Part shown: positions 32,280-42,500 of the stretch, piece by piece
Position numbering within the stretch: position 1 is the first letter of the stretch
Layout of the letters: every line of letters begins with the position of its first letter
Origin: Halisarca cf. caerulea
Taxonomy: Eukaryota > Porifera > Demospongiae > Chondrillida > Halisarcidae
Assembly (NCBI GenBank): GCA_963170055.1
Contig: CAUJGJ010000129.1
Span: 1,100,701-1,143,200 of the forward strand
DNA: 42,500 nt
Direction of reading: 5' to 3'
Position numbers and translations under genes: made by a program
Notes under the pieces: generated by a model
Told to the model about the DNA's origin: nothing
The model's input: the letters and a program-made list of their open reading frames with translations, nothing else
Database searches by the model: none

Positions 32280-32379
32280 TAGTCTCAGGTCGCACAGACC
32301 TGCTTCTCGCCTGTACTGTATTTTATATATTTTTTATTTCAAATGGAGGCGAGAAACACGTCTGTGGGACGCGAGACTA
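32280..32379. mobile_element. 100-bp MITE with 33-bp inverted ends
   Basis: Left end TAGTCTCAGGTCGCACAGAC and, from the right on the other strand, TAGTCTCGCGTCCCACAGAC, both continuing into a TTCTCGCC block. The spacer is AT-rich. Same family as the elements at 1711 and 23251. Confidence 0.85.
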
Positions 32380-32748
32380 TTCGGAACTAGTCCATCCAGC
32401 TGCAACCCATGTTTTAGTCTAGCCTATGGAAGCCCTCAGGTACACCACAACTGATAAAATTGTCTGCAGTTGCGCTGAAGTTTCAGAATTGTTTTCGGAA
32501 GCGCTCTGAATATGCCAAAGTTTTGGGAGCCCTTCGAGCAATTGAAAAAAATATCTGCAGTTGTGTTGAAGTTTTGGAAAATGTTTTCGGAATTGCTCTG
32601 AATATGCCAAAGTTTCAGAAGTGATTCGGAATCGATCCAAATGTACGTACTTATTGTTTCAGAAAAGGGCCACCATTTTTCTTTGAAATTTTGGGAACTT
32701 GTAAAAACACCCAGAAAGCAGAAAGTGCTATAAAGGCTTCCAGTATCC

Positions 32749-32814
32749 CCCCACACACATACACACGCGTGCGCGCGCACACACACACACACACACACAC
32801 ATACACACACACAC
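32749..32814. repeat. (CA)n/(CG)n microsatellite
   Basis: Alternating purine-pyrimidine tract with CA units and a short CGCGTGCGCGCGCA stretch. Frames through it are artefacts. Confidence 0.95.
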
Positions 32815-33327
32815 TTGTACTTGTACTTGTACTTGTATTACCACTGCCAACTCGCTGGCTATGTGGACCCCATTTAGGGGTTGAGCCATCAGGAAACACC
32901 AAGACCAATGGTTCTGCTGGCAACAGCCCCACTGATCCTGGCCCCACAATGACCCCCTAAGTGCAGGAGGGGATACTCATCTGTGGGCTTGCAAGACCCA
33001 CGAGATGAGAAGAGATGAGGTACAGCCCTGAGTGATGGCATCGATATATCCATCCTGGGCTCTGAGCTGCATGATTTCCCACCTCCAGCTTGGTGACTTT
33101 CAGGATGATAGTATATGGCAATACCAGTCACTTGACTGGAATTACACTAACACCTGATGATAGAAGTACCCAAGAGTATTCTGTTTCCAGTGGCGTATGG
33201 CTCTCAAGTACAATTAAACTTGGAGTCCTGAGAAAACCAATTTAAAACTTTCGCACTTCAGGATGCCCAATCTGCTGGGTACAGTCAGGAACCTTTAGCA
33301 CTACTAATTAGGCTCTCAGACCAACTG

Positions 33328-33329
33328 CA

Positions 33330-33406
<77 letters not shown>

Positions 33407-33407
33407 A
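33328..33407. repeat. (CA)n microsatellite
   Basis: About 38 CA units with one TA interruption, inside the inverted-end element. Confidence 0.95.
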
Positions 33408-33600
33408 GCACATGCACCAGCACATACAAATCATGAATGAGTTTGGTGGCTGCAGTACGAAGGGCATTTTTTCAGTTGTTCGGGATGCTTCCGAAAGTAC
33501 TTTCAAAAGTTAGGGGCATTTAGAATGCTTCTGAAAACCATTCCAAAACTTTGACGCAACTGCAGCATTTTTTAGTTGTGGTGTATCTGAGGGCTCCATA

Positions 33601-34296
33601 CCAGCCAGCTGTGATGCAAGACCTGGGGGCGGGAAAGGGAAATGTTTCCCTTTTCTAGCTGCCCCCAGCACTTACGTACAAACATGGGTCACAGAATGGA
33701 CAATAGATTACGTAAGGAAGGTATATGGATTGAAATCATGTTACTTATTACTATTGAATTTATATTGTGCTATGTTTGTATCCATGTTATGGTTGTGTAC
33801 TTTGGTGTGGTAGCTACGTATATGACAGTATACTGAGATTGTACACAGTTGAAAACAATGTTTAATCATGAATGAACAGTGGCTGTTCTTTTGTTATATA
33901 GCCTTTCTGGAACATTTTAAGATATATATGTAGGTGACATTCAAAAAAGAATCTGCGAAGACTATTAAATTTTGTTAGTTTTTTGCTAATTCGTAGGATG
34001 GTTATTGCTTATTTCAAGTAGGTTTACCTTTGTATTGAGCATGACGCTAGTATTTGAACAAGGAATACACTCCATTTCCATATGATACCCAGAGTATTGC
34101 CATTTTTTGTAGTCATTTTACATCTGCTGACCCTTGTAGTTTTATGACACCAGCTTTTAACCTACTGGTTTCTATTCTTGATATCATTGTAGTTTGGTAC
34201 TACTATTTGTCCAGCAATTCTTTGGTAGGATAGAAATTATGACTTGTTTATCTGGTATGCCAGCAATACGGTACCAAAAGTATAAAAGTTTACATA
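33601..34296. other. Intergenic, no gene recognised
   Basis: AT-rich sequence with only a short 64-codon frame (33642-33836) of hydrophobic character and no motif. Confidence 0.35.
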
Positions 34297-35033
34297 CAGT
34301 ACCGTTTAAACGGCGATACTGGAACCGTCTTTTACAAGCGTAGCGTCTATAATAATTTTGAAACGTACCGTTTTTTCCAAGTACGATTCGCGGTTAAAAA
34401 GGACGTTCTGAATTGTGTAAACAATCATTTGAAACGATCTTTTACCACATATGCTTACCTCGAATTATGGTGTTTAGCAGCTACACGAAAGAAAGAATTC
34501 TGCTTTTTCGGCGCTTGGGAAAGAAAGCCCCTTCTATACAAAAGTTGCTTGCTAAAGAAGGTTTGGTTGTTAGCAGAGTTGGTGTATGCAAGTTCTTAAA
34601 GCGCTTTCAGAGGACAGGGAGTCTTCTTCGCCAGTATGGTTCAGGAACATCTTCCAAGGTGAACGACGACGCTTTGGCACTAATAGAACAAGAAATGAGG
34701 AACAATGATGAAACCACGGCCAAAGAGCTTCAAAGTAAACTAGAAAGTGAAGGTCACCGTCTTTCACAGCCTTCAATTCTCCGATGGCGTAGGGAATTGG
34801 GATGGACGTACGGCGGAACGAAGTACTGCCAAATGATTCGGGCAGTGAACAAGGTCAAGCGTTTGGATTGGGCAAAGAATAACGAGAACAACCTTTCATT
34901 CGACAATGTTGTATTTACGGATGAAACATCTGTTCAAATAGAAACCCACCTCCGCTTTTGCTGCTATAAGAGAGGGAGGAAGCCACGCTATAAACCGAAG
35001 CTGTTTGCCGCCCTGGATATTTCTCGTCGCTGA
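34297..35033 (+). pseudogene. Truncated Tc1/mariner-like transposase with left terminal repeat
   Basis: A TA at 34295 followed by CAGTACCGTTTAAACGG is a plausible left end. From ATG 34458 or 34470 the frame encodes two HTH regions (YTKERILLFRRLGKK, then SRVGVCKFLKRFQRTGSLLR), the linker SQPSILRWRRELGWTYGG, and VVFTDETS with the first Asp of the DDE triad, then YKRGRKPRYKPK. It stops at 35031, before the second D and the E, so about half the catalytic domain and the right end are missing. The remaining frame is uninterrupted, which points to recent truncation. Confidence 0.82.
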
Positions 35034-35112
35034 GAATCGTGAACTACGTACGTCGACATCCATTTTTACCCCGTGCGCGCATGCGCAGCAGGGGTAAAGC
35101 AATCGGTTGGGT

Positions 35113-35118
<6 letters not shown>

Positions 35119-35158
<40 letters not shown>

Positions 35159-35177
35159 ATTATTATTATTATTATTT
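35119..35177. repeat. (TA)n followed by (TTA)n microsatellite
   Basis: A TA array of about 17 units passes directly into about nine TTA units. The overlapping Tyr/Ile-rich frames on both strands are artefacts. Confidence 0.95.
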
Positions 35178-36082
35178 GCTTTACAATCACAATTTTGTGA
35201 CTGAGGGTCTGACGCCAGTAACAAGCGCAGCCAAAATTATAGTACATATATATGTAATATTAGTGATGGTTGTGAATTGTGATAAGTATAAAGTGAGATG
35301 TACATGATATTCGGAAATTGACATCAGATATAATGTGGCAACCAGTGGAGGAAATTGGCATGTAATAAAAATGTATGCTGTGGGCCCATTAACACTGGAA
35401 AAACAGTTTCTAATATTTAGAGAATCTAAATCTACATTTAAAACTAGTCACTAATTTCTAGAACAGAAACTCTAAATCTTAAAACAAATCTGAAAATATA
35501 GACATGCAACTTAAAATTAGCAGGTTTAGATCTAATACTAAGATACAGTGACTAATACATAGTACACTTCCAGACTACATAATAAAGTATCATCTAAGAT
35601 TTAGAAGGATACACACTATAATTTAAAACTAATCTGTAATTTTGTACATACAGCCTAAAAGGTAGAAAATTGACTAATTGAAGTCTATTAAAATGTTTAG
35701 AACAGGCTCTATATTCCAGAACATATAATCTTAAACATAGAATCTATGCAAGATCTATTATAATAATAGCTCGGCTAAAATGTAGCAATGTATGTGCATT
35801 GTAAAGAAGTGCAGTTCACCAGGAAAGCTACCTGACCGCATTGCCAGGCAATATATATATAGCCAATACAATATACAACGTAGAATCATATACTATAATT
35901 AATATATATATATTAATATAACAATTAGACCATGATTTATTGTAACTGTTCTCTAATAATAATAATGATAATAATAATATTATAATAATATATAACAATT
36001 ATGTAATAATAATAAAATCATAATTACAATAATATTATAATATTTTATTACACTGCATGAACAACCTCAATTAAGTTATAAG
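35178..36082. other. AT-rich intergenic DNA between convergent ends
   Basis: 35380-35770 holds loosely repeating words (aatctaaat, aaactag, gactaat, tagaacag) suggestive of an eroded minisatellite. 35880-36060 is almost pure A/T with (TAA)n blocks. A TTTATT at 36044-36049 is a minus-strand AATAAA, 34 bases past the stop of the C2H2 gene. Confidence 0.5.
36044..36049 (-). terminator. Polyadenylation signal AATAAA of the C2H2 gene
   Basis: AATAAA on the minus strand, 34 bases after the stop codon at 36083. Position is right, but the surrounding DNA is A/T-rich, so chance is possible. Confidence 0.5.
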
Positions 36083-38865
36083 TTACAAATAGTATCCACT
36101 TAAATCATATTTTGACTTAATGCACAAATCTTTGTTAATTCTGGAAACACTAAATACATAATGACACTTCAGGGATGAAACATAGAAACAAATTCTTGGG
36201 CACAATTCATCGGATTTCTTTTCCAATACATATGCCCCAAAATGAGAGTCAAAAGTGATCGCCCTCACAACATCACAAACAAAAATTATATGTTCCCCAC
36301 CACCCCTCAAGCTCACAATGTGCGTTAAATGACCAAATGTTGGTAGATTTGGGTACATTGAGTTGCATGGGGAGTTTAATAATAGCCAACACTTCCCACT
36401 ACGATAAACTGTTCCACAAATAGTAACTGCAGTATACCTATGAAGAGAAATGATTTTATAGGTCACTGTTACACTGTACATAAAGAATTCATATGCAGCC
36501 ACTTCATACCAATGACATATATACATACTTGTAGATGGTGTCGATATCAAGCTGGTGCAGTTCTAATGTACTTTCACAGAGATCTTTAAGGTCAGATAAG
36601 AAGGATACTTCACCCAATGGTATCTCAGTTTCTGCATAAAATTGTGTTCTAGCTGCTAAAGGCTACAACAAGGCAGATAAAGTGCATATATTCAGGTGAA
36701 CCTACCTACAGCTGTGTTCATGTTCACTTTGGCAAACACTTCATTACAGTGGATATCATATGCTTGCCGGCGCTGATTAGATTCAGTTAATGTTTTGAAT
36801 ATATTCTTAAAGCTTGTCCTCTTACATATTTGCTTAAATTGCTTGTGTCTCCCTTCAAAGCGCATACACCACAATTTGCTCAAGGGACCAAATCTGTAAG
36901 TTACAAAACAATCCAAATTATAAAGGAAAGAATATATAATTGATGTATATTTAATGCACATAATTATAGTGTGACCTATTCTTTCAATTAAGATGCATGG
37001 GCATGCATGCACATGCATAATACAGATGTATATTAAATTTTAACTTAAAGTTTATACCTTTTCATGAAAGTTGGACAGTGGACCAGGTAGTGAAATTTAG
37101 GTGTTAGGGGTCTTTCTGGATATAAACGAACAAATTCACTCAGGTATTCAGCAATGAGAACTCTTAAGTAAGGTGGATGGTCAACCGACACTACATCCGT
37201 GCACAAAATTGCAGAAATTTCCTGGAGAAGCATGAAGCACTTGTAATGATCATCATCAGAGGGAATTCTATCTCCGATCAGCAGTGGTATCATATGGAAC
37301 AATTGCCACATTCCATGAGCTATATATTGAAGATAGTAAACATGTGTACATGTATGGCATTGCATGTGAGAGGAATTGATAGTTAATTCTGCAAATAACA
37401 AATTTCTGTCAGCTAGTAAATTATACTAACCAGTCTGTCCAATATTCCCCGAAATAGCTGCAGTAAGAGAAATCTTTGAAGGCCTGTCTTCAAAGTAACT
37501 ATATGGATAGGACTTGAGTTTACTGTTAATTTCCAGCATAGACACTACCTATTAAAATAATGAAAAGGCATGCATGGTAAAGTTTAATGTATAACTTAAT
37601 ATATTAGAAAGCTATTAATATGTATATATACCTTAAGAGTAGCAGTGGCATGGTGAAGCATTAGCTCGAGCTGAATAGGAAAAATTCCTTCAAATAGTAG
37701 ATGCATAATATCTTGAGGAAGTTGTTGAGTCAAATCAAAATAGGGCAGATCACACAAAGCACTCTTCCTGTTGATTCCATAGACTTTCGAAAAATGACTT
37801 TTTTCTTCACTGCTAATTCCAGGGCGCTCAATGTATGAGCATTGCTTGCGGTAACTATCAAGGGTTCTCATTGTAAACTGCTCTTCTGTAAACTTTGTAT
37901 GGAAAGCATGCATTTGAATTTCAAAGTGTTATTAACATTAAGACAGCATGCAAATACCTTGGATTGTATTTGCTCATTTGTAGCCATGCAGTGCCTGCAT
38001 TTCTTGTCCGCAAACCCAACCCCTTCTTTGAAGCCTCCAGCCTTGGCAACAGCTGGAGTGTCCCCCAGCATAGCAACAAGATCACCCCTAAGCTGTACAT
38101 CCCTTTTTGAGTATGAAATGTGTGCCCACTGCTCTATACATGCAAATATAGAAGAAAGGAATTATATATAAAATTAATCTATTAATATATCTCAGACTGC
38201 ATAATATAGACTAGTTACTGTATAATTCATATAATACCTCATTAAGTTGCTTCACTTCTTCAATGAAAGGACGCATTATGTCATCAAAGGTATATCTTTC
38301 CAAAAGTTCACATGGGAACAAGCACAAAAGATGGATGGCTTCCACTCTTGATCTCAGAGCAGGGTCAATGTTGCCAAGAGTGTAGTAAACTGCACCTAAC
38401 AATACAACAATTATATACTGCATGTATATAACAATGATTTTAGAAACCCACAAATGTCATGCAAGTCTAAGACTTACATATTGTGTTACATAACTACTAT
38501 GTAAATCTGATTTGATGATTACAGACTGAACATTTATAAGTAGTACAATAGTATACAGTGTATTATAATTTAATTTATAAAATAACTGAGAATGACATTG
38601 TATATAACCTACCAATTTTGTACTGCTTAGAAACTGATGAAATTTGATTAACAGCTGTAAATTCATCGTAGTAAGACACAATTTGCAGTGCATTCGGACA
38701 CTCCTGAAAAACTTGACTTGACCGAAACAGAGAACCATCACAAATATCATGAAGAGTCGAGTCACAACTTTGGCGAGAGCCCGAAATAACCTATAGTATT
38801 ACAGTATATATTATATAATTATGTTATATTATATGCTCCATAATTTATGTATAATATATACATAC

Positions 38866-38913
<48 letters not shown>

Positions 38914-40441
38914 GCGCGCGCACATGTATATAATACTCAGTCTAGTATAATAGACTAAGTATGCATAAGCATTAAATTGCATGTCCATTGAAATAAACTA
39001 ATAGTATACACTCAGTCTGACAGGCTTTACCTGATTATAAACATGTGTGTTGTTCAGAAGAGACTCAATCGATGCAAGAAGTGGGACATAAAAGAAACCA
39101 TCAGAAACATCTAGGAGTGAGCCTTTCTTAGTTCCAATATGAGATCCAATTTCAATCCAAATGGGATTCTATAAGCAAAACAATATATATTTACCTGCAT
39201 ATGCATGAGTTGAATGTGGGTAATATACGTCAATATGCATGGAGGTGCAGTGAGACCTCACTTATTCACACTTCAGATATCCAATTCCCTTATATACCTT
39301 CCACAGTATTTTTATTGGAACAAATCTGCAACAATCCTATACTGTACAGCTATATACTACTGCATGCTCCCTTATTTATCCAGTTCCCTCACTTTATCCG
39401 TAATTTCGTCCAGAATGGATGTATGCGGATAAGTGAGGTCGGCATTGTGCATTAGGTATAAGAAAACATGCATACATGCATACCCCAGGTGCATGTGTTC
39501 ATGAAATGCATTCATTTTGATAATTCTGCAATTGGTGTATATGCATAGTACATACACCTTGTGACTACATGCACATGCAACTTTATAAGTTACCACATAA
39601 GGCAGTTCTTGGGTCATTGCTGCACGCTGCTGATACTGCGACTCAAGGCCTTCTAGTGGGCATCCACTTTCCACACAGTCAAGCAACTGCTGCATACTAG
39701 GTGCCTGAAAGTCATTTGTTTCAAAAAGTGCTGTAATTTCGCCCTGTGCTTTAGTTACATAGTGCGAATGCAGCAGCTTCACGAACTCCACAATATCTGT
39801 TATGGCAGCTTGCGACAGTCTATGTATCTCTTTGAATTTCACTAGATGGCTCACACACACACTTCCAAGTCTCTTTTCTGATTGAGATGAAATCTGCACA
39901 CAAGAATTTAAATCTTCATCTCCTGCACTCATTTGGTCAGCACCCAATTCAGTTTCTGAATCATTGACTTCATCAGCCTCTTCATCACAAAAACTATCAT
40001 GTGCTATAATAGAATGAAATACATGAAATAATAACCTTCACAGAACAATACCATGCTGAATTATATACATTGTACACTCATGAACTATTGACTGCCGGCA
40101 TGATGACATGGGAGGCTGTATCCAAACTAATATATTATGATGCAAAAACTTGATATATGCAGTTCTAAATGATTACAGTATATACCATCACTTTCATCTT
40201 CTGAAGAATCTTCATGAGTTCTTTTCCGGTTATCCTGAAAGTACAACAAATTGTGGCTTCGCCTGACATGCCAATACCAAACACTTGAGGATTTGAATGA
40301 TTGAAAGCACCCATCAACTCCACAAGTAACACTAGATGAACTGTGAACACTTCTCATATGAGACACAAGCTCATACAGGTTTTCAAAGACCGCTGGGCAA
40401 TTTCCGGTCGATCTGCAACGCCAGATACACACGCTCGCCAT
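36083..40441 (-). CDS. C2H2 zinc-finger protein, intact 12-exon gene, possibly transposase-derived
   Basis: Exons (minus): 40441-40186, 40003-39594, 39168-39031, 38790-38613, 38395-38238, 38131-37958, 37892-37632, 37548-37431, 37319-37058, 36893-36706, 36655-36529, 36437-36083. All junctions are GT-AG and in phase; total 2,625 bases, 874 residues. Near the N terminus lie two C2H2-like fingers (CRSTGNCPAVFENLYELVSH and VTCGVDGCFQSFKSSSVWYW, each followed by H pairs), then an acidic stretch. The body contains DLTQQLPQDIMHLLFEGIFP, LTPKFHYLVHCPTF and FGPLSKLWCMRFEGRHKQFK, blocks I recall from multicopy C2H2 proteins in fish and corals that look transposase-derived (a D..H...EG core). There are no frameshifts or stops, so it is under constraint or recently active. 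No terminal repeats were found. Divergent from the SAM gene, 85 bases away. Confidence 0.85.
38862..38934. repeat. (CA)n then (CG)n microsatellite
   Basis: About 24 CA units end in CGCGCGCGCG. It lies in intron 3 of the C2H2 gene and is a classic Z-DNA-prone alternation. Confidence 0.95.
39248..39447. mobile_element. Pogo-like 200-bp MITE in an intron
   Basis: Inverted ends CAGTGAGACCTCACTTATTC (left) and, from the right on the other strand, CAATGCCGACCTCACTTATC. It lies in intron 2 of the C2H2 gene. The plus-strand frames over it are not genes. Confidence 0.75.
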
Positions 40442-40526
40442 TTTTGGCTATTGCGTAATGGCCCGCGCTATTTCAACAATGAGCCAATGAAATTGCTTTT
40501 CAAACGGCGCGCGATGTGTGATCGAG
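40442..40526. promoter_or_regulatory. 85-bp bidirectional promoter
   Basis: The start codons of the C2H2 gene (minus, 40441) and the SAM gene (plus, 40527) are separated by 85 bases. This short stretch is CpG-rich for the region (GCCCGCGC, CGGCGCGCG) and contains a CCAAT at 40484-40488, without a TATA box. CpG, CCAAT and GGCGCGC (E2F-like) are usual in head-to-head housekeeping pairs. UTRs may overlap the neighbouring gene. Confidence 0.65.
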
Positions 40527-42500
40527 ATGGACGATGTGCAAGACCTACAAGACTTTAATTGTGAAGAGTTATCTGAGTACTTTATCGATTGCGGACTTTT
40601 AAATTCTACTGAAGCCGATGAAATTAGAAGTAAGTTTCACTATCATAATATTATAAGGTAATTTCGGGAATGTCTTGTAACTGTCAGTCCGCCATAAGCT
40701 GAATAGCCGAAGGAGATTTAGAGAAGGTTATTACCACATTCTGCGTCTATTCTAGACCCTTTTACCCCGATCAGTCTACTGACTGAAAAGAATATAGGAA
40801 CGTTCCTGGAATTACTGGCTTCCCGAAATTTCCTGCTTTTACCTTACCTTAATTTGTGGGCGTCCCTTACTTTCTATATGCCTATTTATACACAGAGAGA
40901 GGTATCGATGGAGATGTCTTTTGTCGAATGAGCCGGGAAGATCTGGCCATTATTTTTCCCAAAGACAACCAATTCATCCTTGGAGTGAAACTGTATCAGC
41001 TTATACAGAAAATGCGCAAACAAGTCTCCACTGACTTGGATGCCAGTCAGGAATCGGACATCGGTTCAGTTCTTAGTTCCAAAAGGTCATCGGCACAACC
41101 ATCGATTAAGACCTTGAGTCGAGCTAACACAAGTAGTGCCTCATTCAGATCAGGTGGTGAATGTAGTCACTCCTCTAACGCATCTCAAGACCCTAGGCCC
41201 AAAAAGAACAAGGAAATTGTACCCCAGACCGATATAAGTCCCATCAGTACAGAGTCACGAAAACGTCCTTCAGGGATTGCATGTGAAGAGTTCTCTCTTC
41301 CTGAGTTTTCACCCGATGTTCAGCAGGCCATAAAAGCAGATCAGTTTATTACATCCGCTAAACGTAATAAGCTTATAAGGGAAGCATGCAGAGCATATAA
41401 AGGTTATTGCAGAAGTGTAAGAAAAGACATCACATCAGAAGGTAAAAGGAAATTGGGAAGGATGCTGTACGGTTTAGCCCCTAAGAGTTTAGGAGACCTT
41501 GAAGATTTAGCTGTCCAGGGAGTCCCTGAGGTACTTTGCATAATATTGTATAGCATTACATGGCGGTCACTGTATGTGCATGCATGCATGCATGGATATT
41601 GACCAAGTTATATTTGTCGTGTTTGTAGGCTAGTTTGAATAAGCAGATTGTGAGATGGTTTCAGAACAACGATCACACAGACAGAAAGCTTTGTGGGAAA
41701 GCAAAGAAACACTCAAAAGTATCATCAAAAGTTGCTGAGATAGTGGAAATACCAGATAGTGATGATGATGAGGAATGTGTCTTGGCAGCTGACCACCTTA
41801 AAGAGCTGAGGAAAGACATGGACAAAGGTATAAAAAGATGGGATATTGACAAAGTATCTCGTCTGCTTTCACTCACATTCAAGCTTAGGTCACAGAGGAA
41901 AGCTAGCAACAACCAAATATCACAGATGTTGCAAGAGTTTCCTTGTTTCAAGGAGCCTGGATTTGTGAGTATAATTATGGTGTCTCACCGTGATCTTAAA
42001 GTTAATTTGATTGGTTAACACTTAATTCTGTATGTCATTGTTCTTTAAATATACTGTACAATGACGTATTATACTGTATGCAATTTTTGTTTGAATTCTA
42101 TGTTACAGTAATTACATAATTAAGATTTGCACTTTTGACATTCTTCATATATTAGCTTCTTCAAGAATTATTCCACTTATGCGGGATGCAATTTGATGAT
42201 TTTCAAAGTGTTATTTCAAAGGTGGGAGCTATCCATGATAAATGGTTTCAGTCTTTGGTTCCTGCTATGCAGCAAATGTGTACCAAACTACAACTGGTAA
42301 CCGAATCAGAGGAAGGCACTAGTAAGCAACCAAGCCTGCATATAGTTATACTTATTATGCATGTTATTGATTTATTAATTACTGTAACTTAATTGCATCT
42401 GACATTTAATTGCAATACCTTCAGCTCTTGAATTGATGTGCCTGAAAATGCTGGTTAAGCAGTTGAAGCCAAAGGGAAGTAAACTATGTGTGGATGAGAG
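40527..42500 (+). CDS. SAM-domain protein with candidate SUMO-interacting motif, 3' end beyond window
   Basis: Exons 40527-40629, 40896-41530, 41629-41964, 42156-42321 and 42425 to the window end, all in phase with GT-AG introns. Residues 1-75 form a SAM domain split by intron 1 (FNCEELSEYFIDCGLL, then IDGDVFCRMSREDLAIIFPK, LGVKLYQLIQKM). A Ser-rich disordered stretch follows, then a conserved-looking block (LPEFSPDVQQAI, KRNKLIREACRAYKGYC, LGRMLYGLAPKSLGD) known to me from SAMD3-like invertebrate proteins. EIVEIPDSDDDEE has the hydrophobic-plus-acidic form of a SUMO-interacting motif. The next block (LQEFPCFKEPGF, LLQELFHLCGM) also fits that family. SAM domains mediate protein-protein contacts; the function is unknown. 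The track frame at 40856 starts inside intron 1. Confidence 0.85.

Larger units (their letters stand above)
32425..33600. mobile_element. 1.2-kb element with long inverted ends and internal CA/TG arrays
   Basis: The left end (32425 onward, TATGGAAGCCCTCAGGTACA) is matched in inverse by the right end (33600 leftward, TATGGAGCCCTCAGATACAC); similarity runs about 75 bases inward through CTGCAGTTGCG and GGTTTTC-type words. At the left an 88-bp unit is tandemly repeated (32463-32527, 32551-32617, carrying CTCTGAATATGCCAAAGTTT). The core holds (CA)n arrays, a (CTTGTA)n run at 32814-32837, and a segment related to 13790-14033. Non-coding; it looks like a foldback-type transposon. Confidence 0.7.

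Noticed and set aside
32436..32960. Several Cys/Val- or His/Thr-rich frames on both strands
   Set aside because: They are translations of CA/TG microsatellites and of the inverted-end element.
37842..38171. 109-codon plus-strand frame
   Set aside because: Antisense shadow of exons 6 and 7 of the minus-strand C2H2 gene.

Overview
The window looks like animal nuclear DNA, most likely from a demosponge of the Amphimedon type. Genes have short GT-AG introns, protein families are metazoan (CARD, NACHT, ZU5, Death, SAM, C2H2), and intergenic DNA and introns are AT-rich and full of transposon debris. The sponge assignment is inference from domain content (NLR-type genes, ZU5 and Death proteins, HIRAN fragments); a cnidarian is not excluded. 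Exon models were built by eye from splice sites and reading phase, without alignments or transcripts.

Left half (1-18919, + strand): one 12-exon model covers most of this stretch. It encodes a predicted 1,441-residue NLR-like protein: CARD, NACHT ATPase, degenerate leucine-rich region, then a ZU5 domain with a conserved tail. Every junction keeps phase and the total is divisible by three. Large introns hold a broken LINE (about 3540-5480, minus), direct repeats, pogo-like MITEs, and two dispersed repeats of about 1.1 kb and 0.5 kb. Upstream of it lies a dead integrase-like gene (5-460).

Middle (18920-30590): a complete but decayed hAT transposon (19099-21454, minus) with an exact 8-bp target duplication has landed in a Myb/SANT-like, Harbinger-type remnant. 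Then come second copies of both dispersed repeats, a HIRAN-domain stub cut by a MITE, an isolated first exon, a two-exon minus-strand gene of unknown function (24428-25243), a large reverse-transcriptase ORF (26564-28720) whose catalytic YxDD reads YLDN, an 83-bp perfect inverted duplication, and a decayed partial copy of the NLR gene (29227-30037).

Right part (30592-42500): a 4-exon Death-domain gene shares its leader peptide and 5' UTR with the NLR gene, suggesting that one promoter and leader exon was joined to either CARD or Death. Next come two inverted-repeat elements and a truncated Tc1/mariner-like transposase. The window ends with a head-to-head pair 85 bp apart: an intact 12-exon, 874-residue C2H2 protein on the minus strand (36083-40441), possibly transposase-derived, and a SAM-domain protein with a candidate SUMO-interacting motif on the plus strand (40527 to beyond the window).

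The CARD/NACHT/ZU5 gene, its partial copy and the Death gene are the likely innate-immunity or cell-death group. The C2H2 and SAM genes form a separate, probably co-regulated pair.
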